A stretch of DNA of 64,000 bases from Kribbella jejuensis (GTDB lineage Bacteria; Actinomycetota; Actinomycetes; Propionibacteriales; Kribbellaceae). The stretch lies in NCBI RefSeq assembly GCF_006715085.1, contig NZ_VFMM01000002.1:1116001-1180000 (forward strand), read 5' to 3'. Numbering within the stretch: the first letter of the stretch is position 1; each line of letters opens with the position of its first letter. Of the stretch, positions 51,942 through 59,888 are shown in pieces. Below the pieces are notes generated by a model, which saw only the letters and a program-made list of their open reading frames with translations, was not told the origin of the DNA and did not search any database. Made by a program: the position numbers and the translations under genes.

Positions 51942-52582
51942 CGCCGGGCGGACTGCAGCCGCCGGGCGGTCTGCCGGACCCCGACGATCTGGCGATCGAC
52001 CAGCAGTGGGCCACGTTGTTCTCGGACCAGCTTGCGTCCGTGCGCAAGAGTGCGGAGAACTGGCGGACCGGGTTGGCCGCACTGCTCGGTCTGGTGTCGA
52101 TCTTCTCGGTCGTCGGGGCGCCCAAGGCAACGAAGGACCTCGATCCACTCGCCGCGCAGCTGACCGGGCTGGGACTGTTGTGCGCAGCGCTGTTCGCGGT
52201 CCTGGGCGCGGTCGCGGCACTGCGGGCGGCGTACGGCGTGCCGCAGCAGATGACGCGGGCCGCGTTCCGCCAATTAGGGGGCAGGGCCGGCCTCGACCTG
52301 CAGCAGGCGGACAAGGCCCGTCGTGACCTGCGGCGCGCCAAGGTGCTGACCTACCTGACCTTGGCGTTCCTCGGTGCCAGCTTCGCGCTCGCCTGGTACG
52401 GTCCGTCGAAGGCGACGAACCAGGTCCGGGTGACCAAGACGTCGAAAGTGGTCGTTTGCGGGACGCTGGCCCGATCCGACGACGGAGAGATCCAGATCGA
52501 CTCGACCACGGCCGGTACGACGGTGCTCAAGCTGTCCGACGTGGCGAAGCTGGAAACCGTGGAGTCGTGCGATGCCGGCTGA
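51938..52582 (+). CDS. Three-TM hypothetical membrane protein (three-gene cassette, gene 2)
   Basis: A 214-residue protein. A Pro/Gly-rich N-tail is followed by WATLFSDQLASVRKSAENWR, then hydrophobic segments at ~42-60, 71-97 and 135-155 and a ~60-residue C-terminal domain with strands (KVVVCGTLARSDDGEIQIDS). The short helix-loop between TM2 and TM3 is charged (QQADKARRDLRRAK). It resembles small membrane effectors found in conflict systems only in outline; homology is not established. It overlaps gene 1 by 4 bp and gene 3 by 11 bp, so all three are one transcription unit. Confidence 0.75.
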   Translation: MTPGGLQPPGGLPDPDDLAIDQQWATLFSDQLASVRKSAENWRTGLAALLGLVSIFSVVGAPKATKDLDPLAAQLTGLGLLCAALFAVLGAVAALRAAYGVPQQMTRAAFRQLGGRAGLDLQQADKARRDLRRAKVLTYLTLAFLGASFALAWYGPSKATNQVRVTKTSKVVVCGTLARSDDGEIQIDSTTAGTTVLKLSDVAKLETVESCDAG

Positions 52583-53648
52583 CGACTTCCTGATGGAGGA
52601 GCACCTCGACGCCGCGGTCGGCAACATCCTGCAGGCCGTGATCTCGCGGCCTGAGTTGTACGAACGCCTGCGTCCGCCGCAGACCCGGATCGTGAAATCG
52701 AAGGGCACGGACTACAAGGCCTTCACCGTCCGGACCGGCGGCAAGGCGGTGATCCGGATGGGTGGCGCGACGTACCGGGTCCTGAACGCGCTCACCTCGA
52801 CTGCAGCCACCTATTTCGTCGCGGACGAGCGCGGCAAACGGCCATCGGCGTACTGGCCGGCCGCCCGGAATCGGCTGGCGTCGGCCATCGACTGCTACGC
52901 CTCGCCGCTGCGCTCGGCGTCGGTTCGCCCGATCGAGATCTCGCCGCGGCAGGCCACGGCAGCGACGTCGTTCGCGCAGTATGCGTACCGGTTCGTCATC
53001 TGCCACGAGTTGGCTCACGTCGCGCTCGACCACACCTTCGGTGCGGGCGCGGATCCGGACAATGTCGACTCGCTGCGAGCCTCGCAGGACGAGGAACTGA
53101 GCGCCGACGCGTTCGCTCTGCGGCTCCAGCTCGGCTCGCTACCGCACCCGGACCTGATCGTGACGGCGCTGTCGGCGCCGGTCTACTTCATCTTCCTGCT
53201 CCGGGCGTTCGACGACTTCCGCCTGGCGCTCATGGGCGAGTTGGTCGATCACGAACAATGGTCGATCGAGTACTCACACCCGCCGTACCTGCATCGCATC
53301 TTCAACCTGATGCGTGAAGCCACCGCTTTGGTCGGCGATGACGCCGGTGAGGGGCTCGGTGCGGTCCAGGGCGCGCTGGAGGAGTTGGTCCAGAAGGTCT
53401 GGTCGGCTGCCCTCGAGTCCCGGGACAAGGTCGCTGCCAAGGCCACCGAACTCCTCGCCGACCCGAAGCTCACCGATGCCGCCGAGCTCACCGAACTCCT
53501 GACGAAGAGTCCGATCGGCGTCCTCCAGGCCCTGGACGCCAACCCGCAGTGGCACCTGCCCGCCTGGCCGTTCCACGCCACCGTCCCCACCGAGCTGACA
53601 ACCTTCCTGGAACTCTCTCCGGCCGGCCGCGCCCGCTCCATCGCCTGA
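52572..53648 (+). CDS. HELAH zinc metallopeptidase-like protein (three-gene cassette, gene 3)
   Basis: A 358-residue protein. VICHELAHVALDH (His145, Glu146, His149) is a zincin HExxH motif, and DEELSADAFAL about 25 residues later (Glu175, Asp179) resembles the third-ligand E-x3-D segment of M48-type and related peptidases. No signal peptide is present; a weakly hydrophobic segment VYFIFLLRAF lies near 210. The C-terminal ~120 residues are helical, with an LLADPKLTDAAELTELLTKS repeat-like stretch. It likely cleaves a target once activated, with genes 1 and 2 as adaptor and membrane partners; this is inference from coupling. Catalytic residues look intact. Confidence 0.76.
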   Translation: MPADDFLMEEHLDAAVGNILQAVISRPELYERLRPPQTRIVKSKGTDYKAFTVRTGGKAVIRMGGATYRVLNALTSTAATYFVADERGKRPSAYWPAARNRLASAIDCYASPLRSASVRPIEISPRQATAATSFAQYAYRFVICHELAHVALDHTFGAGADPDNVDSLRASQDEELSADAFALRLQLGSLPHPDLIVTALSAPVYFIFLLRAFDDFRLALMGELVDHEQWSIEYSHPPYLHRIFNLMREATALVGDDAGEGLGAVQGALEELVQKVWSAALESRDKVAAKATELLADPKLTDAAELTELLTKSPIGVLQALDANPQWHLPAWPFHATVPTELTTFLELSPAGRARSIA

Positions 53649-53654
53649 CGTGGG

Positions 53655-53888
53655 CGCAATCTCGACGATGCCGGCCTGATCCAGCGCACCCGCGACGCCG
53701 TCGGCACCCGGACGGTCCGTCTCCAGCTCACCGATCGCGGCCGTGAGGTCGTCCAGCCCGCCATCGTGGAAGTCGCCGTTCTGCTGGATCGGTTGCCGGC
53801 GCCGCTCGGCGGACGCCGCGGTGAGCGTACGGCGGACCTCGTCGGCGAACTCACCGTCCTGCTCGAAACTCCGCTCGGCAACAACTGA
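53655..53888 (+). pseudogene. MarR-family regulator, C-terminal fragment
   Basis: An open frame with no start reads NLDDAGLIQRTRDAVGTRTV then RLQLTDRGREVVQPAIVEVA, the wing and dimer helix of a MarR regulator. About 80 N-terminal residues, including most of the DNA-binding helix, are missing. It stops 11 bp before a dehalogenase fragment, as if a regulator-enzyme pair were cut down from both sides. Confidence 0.68.
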
Positions 53889-53899
53889 GGGACTCTGAC

Positions 53900-54130
53900 A
53901 TGCCCGAGATTGCCATCCTGGACTCCCCCATTCACCACGAAGAGATGTTCAGCGGTACGCCGATCGTCTTCCGGCACGGCAACCCCGCCTCGTCGCACAT
54001 CTGGCGCAAGGTGCTGCCAGAGGGCGGACCTGGCAGGCTGCTCGCACCGGACCTGATCGGCATGGGCCGATCCGGCAAGCCCGACATCGCATACACGTTC
54101 GCCGGCCACGTCCGCTACCTCGACGCCTGA
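53900..54130 (+). pseudogene. Haloalkane dehalogenase-like N-terminal fragment
   Basis: 76 residues read MPEIAILDSPIHHEEMFSGT then IVFRHGNPASSHIWRKVLP and APDLIGMGRSGKPDIAYTF, matching the first quarter of haloalkane dehalogenases (HGNP--S-LW, DLIGMG-S-KP). A TGA follows YLDA and the catalytic Asp, second acid and His are absent. The remaining 180 bp to 54311 shows no continuation in any frame. A remnant, not an enzyme. Confidence 0.75.
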
Positions 54131-54311
54131 TCGAGGCGATGCATGAGGCCGGAATCGACACCACCGGAAGCTGGAGGCCTCATCGCTCATGAAGGTCCGC
54201 CGTCAGGGGACCAGCGATGCTCTGGTGCTTCGTGCCGCGTGGCACGACCGGACGTCGGCTTCTACGCACGACGTCCCCCAATCCGGGACCACGCCTCGTC
54301 CCGGTGAACCG

Positions 54312-55286
54312 CTACCGTGCAGCCAGCGTTGGGTTGAGCCGTACGAGCCGCGCGGGGGTTGTCTCGTCGAGGTCGGCTACGTCTTCGCGAGACCGCACGA
54401 AGTCGGAGAAGGATCGGTAGCCGAGTGCCCTCTCACTGAATGAGGGATCCATGCGCTTCATCTGACTCTTCACCGCGGAGCTGTGCAGCCACTCGGCGTC
54501 ATCCTTCTCGTGTCCCAGGCGCAGCGCTCGTTCGAGGAGGCGCGTCGCCACCTTCTGGGGGTCTTCGGAGTCGGGATCGGTCTCGTCGGCTATCGCGGCG
54601 CCCGCGGCGCTGGTACGGCGCGAGCCGGGCTGCGACGAGGTGTCGGGTTCCTCTTCGGATTCGGCCTTGGGGTTTGTGCGTTGTTCGGTCGCCGCTCGGG
54701 AGATGTCAATGGGGGCGACGCCGGGTAGCGCGTCGTAGATCACGAGTTCGTCGCAGGCCGCGGCGAGTGATCTGCTGGTCGATCCTGCTACTCCGACGCC
54801 CACGACGTAGCGGCCAAGACGTCGGCAGCGCTGCGCCAGCGCGATGTAGTCGGAGTCTCCGGCGACGATCACCACATGGGTCAGGTCCGGAAGCCGGAAC
54901 ATGTCTTCGACCGCGTCCACGGCCAGTCTGATGTCGGCGCCGTTCTTGGCGTAGGCCGCAGCGGGAAACAGTTGCACCAGGTCGACTGCGCGGCTGACCA
55001 GTTGACCGCGGTAGTCGGCGTTGACCGGGTCCGACCAGTCTGCGTAGGCGCGCGTAAGGACGAGAGTGCCGAACGACGAGGCGAAGTCGATGACTGCGCC
55101 GATGTCGACCGTGGCGCGCCGGAGCTTGTCCGCGATATCGGGTTCGGCCGATCTCTGCGCCCGGTCCGACGCCCGCACCTTGTCACGCTGGAACTGGCTA
55201 CGGCCATGAACCTGGTCGTAGCGCGAGATCACGATGTTGTCGAAGTCGATGTAGACGGCGACGCGGGTGATGCCGGGGTCGGCCAT
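54312..55286 (-). CDS. NYN-domain RNase-like protein with C-terminal LOTUS/OST-HTH domain
   Basis: A 324-residue protein. Residues ~6-185 are a NYN (PIN-like) domain: VAVYIDFDNIVISRYDQVHG with the first Asp pair, KNGADIRLAVDAVEDMF and VIVAGDSDYIALAQRCRRLG with the distal Asp cluster. Residues ~185-250 are a Ser/Glu-rich linker. Residues ~255-324 read ATRLLERALRLGHEKDDAEW then KRMDPSFSERALGYRSFSDF, a LOTUS/OST-HTH domain that binds RNA. NYN proteins are metal-dependent RNases. GAAGGGAA precedes ATG 55286. It stands alone between pseudogenes. Confidence 0.85.
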   Translation of the reverse strand: MADPGITRVAVYIDFDNIVISRYDQVHGRSQFQRDKVRASDRAQRSAEPDIADKLRRATVDIGAVIDFASSFGTLVLTRAYADWSDPVNADYRGQLVSRAVDLVQLFPAAAYAKNGADIRLAVDAVEDMFRLPDLTHVVIVAGDSDYIALAQRCRRLGRYVVGVGVAGSTSRSLAAACDELVIYDALPGVAPIDISRAATEQRTNPKAESEEEPDTSSQPGSRRTSAAGAAIADETDPDSEDPQKVATRLLERALRLGHEKDDAEWLHSSAVKSQMKRMDPSFSERALGYRSFSDFVRSREDVADLDETTPARLVRLNPTLAAR

Positions 55287-55431
55287 GGTTTCCCTTCTCA
55301 TCGAGATGGTCTCCCGGCGCCATTCTGCCCAAGAACGCGAAGTAGGCCCAATGGCGCTGCCCGACGACCCTACGCGGCGCCGGGCCATCAAGGACCGTCA
55401 GCTGTGGCGGCCGACAGCTGCAACAGAAGCG

Positions 55432-55460
55432 AGCCCCGCCGCGTCATGCGCGGCGGGGCT
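55432..55460 (-). terminator. Hairpin downstream of the ABM-like gene
   Basis: AGCCCCGCCGCG and CGCGGCGGGGCT form a perfect 12-bp stem around the loop TCATG. It lies 15 bp past the stop of the minus-strand gene at 55475. On that strand it is followed by a mildly T-rich stretch. Confidence 0.72.
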
Positions 55461-55474
55461 GCTGTTCAATCGAT

Positions 55475-55792
55475 CTAGTGGGCGATCGGCGCCGGCTCGC
55501 GGTGTCCGGTGTCGATGGCGAGGTCGCCGACGTAGTTGTTGCGGAGGGTGAAACGATCGCGGCTGTTGGCCTTCACCCAGTCAGCGGCCTTGACCGCGGC
55601 GTCGTCAGCCTGTGCCCGGGTCTCCCAAGTGCTGATGGACACGAAGGCCTTCTCGTCGACCTGGGCAATCCCGTAGGAGACGAAGCCCTTGCTTGCCTTG
55701 AACAAGGGAACCATGCCGGACTTGGCCTGGCCTACTACCTCGTCGTACGTGCCGGGCTTGATGTCGTACAGAGCAACGCGCGTGCTGCGCAT
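55475..55792 (-). CDS. ABM/DABB-fold small protein
   Basis: A 105-residue protein: VALYDIKPGTYDEVVGQAKS, PLFKASKGFVSYGIAQVDEK and STWETRAQADDAAVKAADWV show the alpha-beta barrel half of ABM-type proteins. AAGGAAGG sits before ATG 55792. It is divergent from a small winged-helix regulator, which probably controls it through the AT-rich inverted repeat between them. No catalytic residue is evident. Confidence 0.75.
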   Translation of the reverse strand: MRSTRVALYDIKPGTYDEVVGQAKSGMVPLFKASKGFVSYGIAQVDEKAFVSISTWETRAQADDAAVKAADWVKANSRDRFTLRNNYVGDLAIDTGHREPAPIAH

Positions 55793-55873
55793 AATGTGCC
55801 TTCCTTTGGTGGAGCGGCCTGCGTGACTCGAAGCCGGTTCCACAACTTTCAAGCTACACCAGTATCTCAATAC

Positions 55874-55890
55874 TAGCAATATAATTCCTA
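55874..55890. promoter_or_regulatory. AT-rich inverted repeat between ABM-like gene and winged-helix regulator
   Basis: TAGCAATATAATTCCTA is an imperfect 17-base palindrome (6 of 8 arm positions match) in an unusually AT-rich 126-bp gap. It is a candidate operator of the adjacent regulator and may overlap a promoter. Confidence 0.5.
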
Positions 55891-55918
55891 GATCTGGGGG
55901 TCCGGTATACTCTGGGTC

Positions 55919-56215
55919 ATGGCCTGGGGCTTCCTGACGAACCATGCGCAGGCTCTGCTGTGCATCGCCGATGACCCGGGCATCCGGCTGCGGGAGATCG
56001 CGACGACGCTCGGTATCACCGAGCGCGCCGCGTTCGGCATCGTCACCGATCTGGTGGAGGCCGGATACGTGGTCAAGGACAAGAACGGCCGCCGCAACCG
56101 CTACAACGTTCAGTCCGACAAGCCCCTGCCAGAGGCTCTGCTCCGGCAGCGAACAGTCGGCGAATTGGTGCACCTGCTCGCTCACACCGATCTTGAAACA
56201 CACGACCAGGCCTGA
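55919..56215 (+). CDS. Small winged-helix transcriptional regulator
   Basis: A 98-residue protein: AQALLCIADDPGIRLREIAT, TLGITERAAFGIVTDLVEAG and YVVKDKNGRRNRYNV form a winged helix-turn-helix like that of MarR/ArsR-type regulators. The remaining 25 residues give a short helix (LRQRTVGELVHLLAHTDL) that may form the dimer interface. It is divergent from the ABM-like gene. Its ligand is unknown. Confidence 0.78.
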   Translation: MAWGFLTNHAQALLCIADDPGIRLREIATTLGITERAAFGIVTDLVEAGYVVKDKNGRRNRYNVQSDKPLPEALLRQRTVGELVHLLAHTDLETHDQA

Positions 56216-56501
56216 GCTGACGGCCGGGACGGCATCCACGGTGCGCCCAACTGCCGGGGGCAGACGGTGTGGAATTCGGCGAAAGGCGCGACTGTTCGCA
56301 ACAGCGGCGCGATCACTACCTGATAGGCGCCCATGCCTTGCGTTGCCGTGGAGCCGGGCGGGAGAGCTTCCCCCGGGGCGGCTCAATCCGTCCCAACCAC
56401 CGACTGCGCCTGACCGAGGAGCACCACAAATGTCTGAAGGAATCGCGGAACTCGACCTTGCCTTGATCGGCAAGCGGCGTTGCTGTAGATACAACGGCGG
56501 G
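56216..56501. other. Intergenic stretch with a possible short ORF
   Basis: No convincing gene fills this 286-bp gap. A GAGGAG lies about ten bases before an ATG at 56430 (MSEGIAELDLALIGKR) whose frame runs into the antisense strand of the broken oxidoreductase and reads as noise. It may be another gene remnant. No terminator or promoter is evident. Confidence 0.3.
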
Positions 56502-57120
56502 CTACTTACCGAGACACCAGGTCGCTGCCTGAGGCAAGTAGCCGGTTGGCCAGGTCTTCGGCCCGGGCGAGCCAGCGGGTGCGCTCCGCGGCGTCGGCAT
56601 CGGCGACCACGCGCAGGACGACCCGATCGACTCGAGGACCGCCCAAATAGGGCGGCAGGCATCGAGCCAGATCGACTCCAATGGATCCCCGAACAGTTCG
56701 GCTTCGCGGTCCTGGGTGGTGTCGGAGGTGTTGAACACCAGCACTTCCCGCAGCGACAGCAGGGATTCGGGCTCACCGCCGGCCTCATCCAGGCGGTAGG
56801 CCACGCCTGGTACCAGGACTCGATCCATCCACCCCGCCAGGATCGCCGGGGGTTTGCCCCACCAGTTGGGGTGAACCACCACCAGCGCCGATGCGGCACT
56901 CAACTCACGTCGATGCAAGTCCAGCAGGGGGTCGCTGCCGGCCGCGAGTACCTGCTCCGCGCTCTGGCCGCTGGTGTAGGCCTCGTCGGCTCGCAGTACC
57001 GGATCGAAGTTCTCGGCGTACAGGTCGTGAACATTGACGCCCAGGCCCCGTCGCTCCAACGTGGCGACCACCCGTTCTGTCAAGGCATGGTTGAAACTGC
57101 CCGGGTCCAGGTGTCGCCGC
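56502..57120 (-). pseudogene. NAD(P)H:quinone oxidoreductase (flavodoxin-like), frameshifted
   Basis: The main frame reads TERVVATLERRGLGVNVHDL, ALVVVHPNWWGKPPAILAGW and VFNTSDTTQDREAELFGDPL, a flavodoxin-fold quinone reductase. Near 56655 the frame changes: the continuing sequence LPPYLGGPRVDRVVLRVVAD appears one base over and ends at a TAA at 56506. Loss of a TGCC from a TGCC-TGCC repeat would explain it. At the N-terminus, LDPGSFNHAL lies just before the frame but the expected MxxLIVYAHP segment is absent. Both ends are damaged. Confidence 0.72.
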
Positions 57121-57327
57121 CGTGGCCGTGCTCGATCGCTTGACGGTAGCCCGCACCGCCCCGCGGCAGCTCGAGGTCGACGCCGGCCACCGCACCGGCG
57201 CTGACGATGTGGTCCGCGGTCGCGCCCGTCATGGTGATCGTGCTCAGGCTGCCTGGGCGCCGTTTCTCGGCCACCGTCGCCGAGGCACGGTCGGCCGCGC
57301 TGACCTCCGTAGCCCTAGGCTCGGCCT

Positions 57328-57645
57328 ATGGATTCACAAGTAGTCGTGATCGCCGATGTGTCCTCCAGTCCGGAAAACGCCGATGAACTGGGTGCGGTCC
57401 TCCAGGAACTCGGTGCAGCCTGCCGGAAGGAGCCCGGCTGTAAGTCCTACGAGGTGTTCCGTTCTCTCGACCAGCCTGAGCGCTATGTGAGCATTGAGAA
57501 GTACATCGATGCTGACGCGTTCGCGGCGCACCGGGAATCCGAGTACTTCCGCGAGATCGGCCTGGGACGTGTCATGCCGTTGACAGTGACGCGGGACGTG
57601 CAAATGCACACCAGCTCGATTCCTGTTCCGCCAAAGGTGACCTGA
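57328..57645 (+). CDS. Antibiotic-biosynthesis-monooxygenase (ABM) domain protein
   Basis: A 105-residue protein: VVVIADVSSSPENADELGAV, ACRKEPGCKSYEVFRSLDQP, ERYVSIEKYIDADAFAAHRE, which matches YgiN/ABM quinol-monooxygenase-like proteins closely. The ATG at 57328 has no strong ribosome-binding site. YgiN-type proteins act with quinone reductases; a broken quinone reductase lies just upstream on the other strand, so this may be the survivor of a functional pair. Confidence 0.8.
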   Translation: MDSQVVVIADVSSSPENADELGAVLQELGAACRKEPGCKSYEVFRSLDQPERYVSIEKYIDADAFAAHRESEYFREIGLGRVMPLTVTRDVQMHTSSIPVPPKVT

Positions 57646-57715
57646 GGCAGCTCGCCTGCGGACTCCCGTTCGCCGGTCCGACCCAGCCTGCGCCTGCGCC
57701 AGACGCCGGCACGCG

Positions 57716-57838
57716 GTGCTGCTCACGGCCTTCAGCAGTACGTCGTTCGGCGCGGGAGCGCAGTCGACATGGCTCTGGTTCGGCATCGCGTTCGTTGCGG
57801 GCCTGTTGATCGCCGGGCTGACGGTCCTGCTCCCTCGC
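57716..57838 (+). pseudogene. Possible transporter C-terminal remnant
   Basis: This short frame reads LLTAFSSTSFGAGAQSTWLW then FGIAFVAGLLIAGLTVLLPR, like the last helix of an MFS exporter, before it enters the antisense strand of the kinase remnant. It is too short to be sure; it may be a chance hydrophobic frame. Confidence 0.3.
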
Positions 57839-57839
57839 G

Positions 57840-57997
57840 GCGACCGCCTCGGCCTGGGTTCGCGCCAGCGTTCGCGTGTCGGCGTCGGTCGCGCGCGTCA
57901 GCAGCACATGGCTGAGCACCACGAGGACGGCGACCACGAGCGTCGCCGTCAGGACGGCGAGCGACACGACGCGCGCCCGGAAACCGGTCAGTCCCAT
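57840..57997 (-). pseudogene. Sensor histidine kinase N-terminal remnant
   Basis: MGLTGFRARVVSLAVLTATL then VVAVLVVLSHVLLTRATDAD forms one transmembrane helix and the start of a periplasmic part typical of two-component kinases. After about 50 residues the frame becomes nonsense, and no kinase core (His, N or G box) is found. Its start overlaps the end of the response-regulator pseudogene in the usual operon manner. Confidence 0.6.
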
Positions 57998-58636
57998 CGA
58001 TAGCAGACTCCACGCACGGTCGCGACCCGGCCAGCGATGCCGAGCCGCTCGAGCTTCACCCGCAGCCGCCGCAGGTACGAGTCCAGCGTGTTCTCGCTGA
58101 CCTGAGCCCCGTGTGGCCAGCCGGCAGCGACCAGCGCATGCCGCCGGACGACCTGGCACGGAGATCAGGCGGCCGAGCAGCCGGAACTCGGTCGGCGTCA
58201 ACGCTTCGCCGTCAGTACCTCGCCGTACCTCGTGGCTGGGCGGGTCGAGCATGACCTCGTCAACGGTCAGCGCAACCGTGGCCCGACGCAGCAGCACCTG
58301 CGTCCGGACGAGCAGTTCGCGGATGTCGAACGGCTTGGTCAGGTAGTCGTCGGCGCCGACCTCGAACCCACTCACCTTGTGAGCGGCTCACCCCGGGCGG
58401 TCAGCATCAGGACCGGGGCGTCCACCCCTTGCGCGCGCAGCGCCAGGCAGAACGTCCCTCCCGCCGGCGTCGGGAAGACCGATGTCGAGAATCACGACGT
58501 TCGGCGCCGGATCCAGTTGAGCGAGCAGCTCGACGCCGGTCGCGCTGGCGGCAACCGAGTGCCCGTCGCTTTCCAGCGCCCGGCGCAGAACTCCGCGCAA
58601 CGCTCGGTCATCTTCACAAACAGCAACCTTGGCCAC
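57988..58636 (-). pseudogene. OmpR-type response regulator, frameshifted
   Basis: From GTG 58636: VAKVAVCEDDRALRGVLRRA (phospho-acceptor region), VVILDIGLPDAGGRDVLP, then a frame change; VGADDYLTKPFDIRELLVRT and LTPTEFRLLGRLISVPG follow in another frame, and the DNA-binding wing is damaged before a final VRGVCYRWD stop at 57988. The total of 649 bases is not a multiple of three. At least two indels are needed. The kinase partner next to it is also broken, so the whole two-component system is dead. Confidence 0.75.
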
Positions 58637-58863
58637 CACCCCAGTACCGTACCGACCAGCCGAAACCCCGTGTGGCAACAGGCCACCGGTCCGCCTGCGC
58701 GCCGCTACCCGTGATTGGGTGCTTGCCCTGCTTATTCGTCGACCCCACCGTTTCAGGGCCGCCCGTTCGACCCCGGGATCAGCCGCGATGCCCTTCAACG
58801 TCGCGCCCGCGCTCGTCGTACGCCCTACGGTTTCTCAACCCCGGACAAGCGATCGCCCCGATA

Positions 58864-59265
58864 TCACGTTGGGGGACGGGCCGGGATGGGTTCGAGGTCG
58901 ATGTCGACGATGTGGACGCGGGCTGTGACGGGGCGGTCGGTGATGGCTTGGGTTGCGGCGTGGTGGACGGCGGCGCCGACTTCGGCGGCCTGGTGGTTGA
59001 TGTCGACGACTATGCGTACGTCGACGCGTGCGTGACCGTCGGCAGTGAGGTGGACGTCTACTCCGGCGGTGTCCGGGGCCTGTGTGCCGGTGGTGCGTTC
59101 CCAGGCCTGAGCCGCGAACTGCCGAAGGAGGCCGACCACACCGGGCTGCAGCCGTACGACGCCCGGTACGGACCGGGCCGCGCGGGCGACGCTGTCGGCG
59201 TACCGGATGTCGTGCAGGACGCTGGTGGGTACGGGCCGCTCGGGAGCGTGCTTGCTGTCGGTCAT
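58864..59265 (-). CDS. Asp23/Gls24-family protein
   Basis: A 133-residue protein: SVPGVVRLQPGVVGLLRQFA, GVDVHLTADGHARVDVRIVV and ARVHIVDIDLEPI follow the Asp23 pattern (G-V--v----------v-v---v-i). Asp23 proteins are membrane-associated envelope-stress proteins in Gram-positive bacteria. The ATG overlaps the stop of the zinc-motif Asp23 gene. It is the last gene of a sigma-Asp23-Asp23 operon. It lacks membrane helices. Confidence 0.8.
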   Translation of the reverse strand: MTDSKHAPERPVPTSVLHDIRYADSVARAARSVPGVVRLQPGVVGLLRQFAAQAWERTTGTQAPDTAGVDVHLTADGHARVDVRIVVDINHQAAEVGAAVHHAATQAITDRPVTARVHIVDIDLEPIPARPPT

Positions 59266-59888
59266 GACCGGCCTCCGGGGTAGCGCTCGTCGATCCAGAC
59301 GTCGGCGACCTCGAAGTCGAGGGAGTCGAGCTGGAGGCCGATGCGTTGCGGTAGCGCGCTCGCGACGCGCCGGCGAGCCTCGGCCAGCGCGGCGACGCGG
59401 CCGGAACCGAAGCGCAGCGAGACCGACATCCAGACTCGGATGGTGCCAGGGGCGCCTGATTGGTCCGCGGCTGGATCGATGCGGCACTCATGCGCCCGGA
59501 TGCCGTCTACACCGTCGACGACGTAGCGCAGAACGGCGGCGAGGGCGTGGAAGGAGATGTCGACGTACCCTGTGGCGGTCGGCAGTTCGGGGGGTAGCTG
59601 GATGGTGCGGGCGAGCCTGAGGTCGGCGCGGACCGCGGTCATGATCGAGTCGACCAGGTTCGCCGGTAGTTCGGTCTGGTCCTCGACGAGGAGCTTGGTT
59701 GCCTCGGCCAACTGACTGAGGCCGGCTCGGGTGGTGGTGCAGTGCGGACAGTCGAGGCCGTGGGCGGTGACGCGGTCTGCTCGGAGGTCGTCCCAGACGG
59801 CGTCGACGGTCTGCCCGCACGGCAGTTCATAGTCGGCAGTCCGGTAGTCGCCTCCCCGGTTGTCGGTGGGCAGCTGGGCCGGGTTCAT
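59262..59888 (-). CDS. Asp23-like protein with N-terminal zinc anti-sigma-type motif
   Basis: A 208-residue protein. Residues ~20-55 hold Cys24 and H-x3-C-x2-C (His43, Cys47, Cys50; HGLDCPHC), the signature of zinc anti-sigma (ZAS) domains. Residues ~90-205 include TGYVDISFHALAAVLRYVVD, VWMSVSLRFGSGRVAALAEA and LDSLDFEVADVWID, an Asp23-type alpha-beta region. Its ATG overlaps the ECF sigma stop (ATGA), the usual sigma/anti-sigma arrangement. It therefore probably binds and inhibits that sigma factor while joining the Asp23 envelope assembly. No transmembrane helix is seen. Confidence 0.78.
   Translation of the reverse strand: MNPAQLPTDNRGGDYRTADYELPCGQTVDAVWDDLRADRVTAHGLDCPHCTTTRAGLSQLAEATKLLVEDQTELPANLVDSIMTAVRADLRLARTIQLPPELPTATGYVDISFHALAAVLRYVVDGVDGIRAHECRIDPAADQSGAPGTIRVWMSVSLRFGSGRVAALAEARRRVASALPQRIGLQLDSLDFEVADVWIDERYPGGRS

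Noticed and set aside
58388..58636. Response-regulator receiver read as an intact gene
   Set aside because: The frame is lost before the Lys-containing segment and DNA-binding domain, so it is listed as part of a pseudogene.
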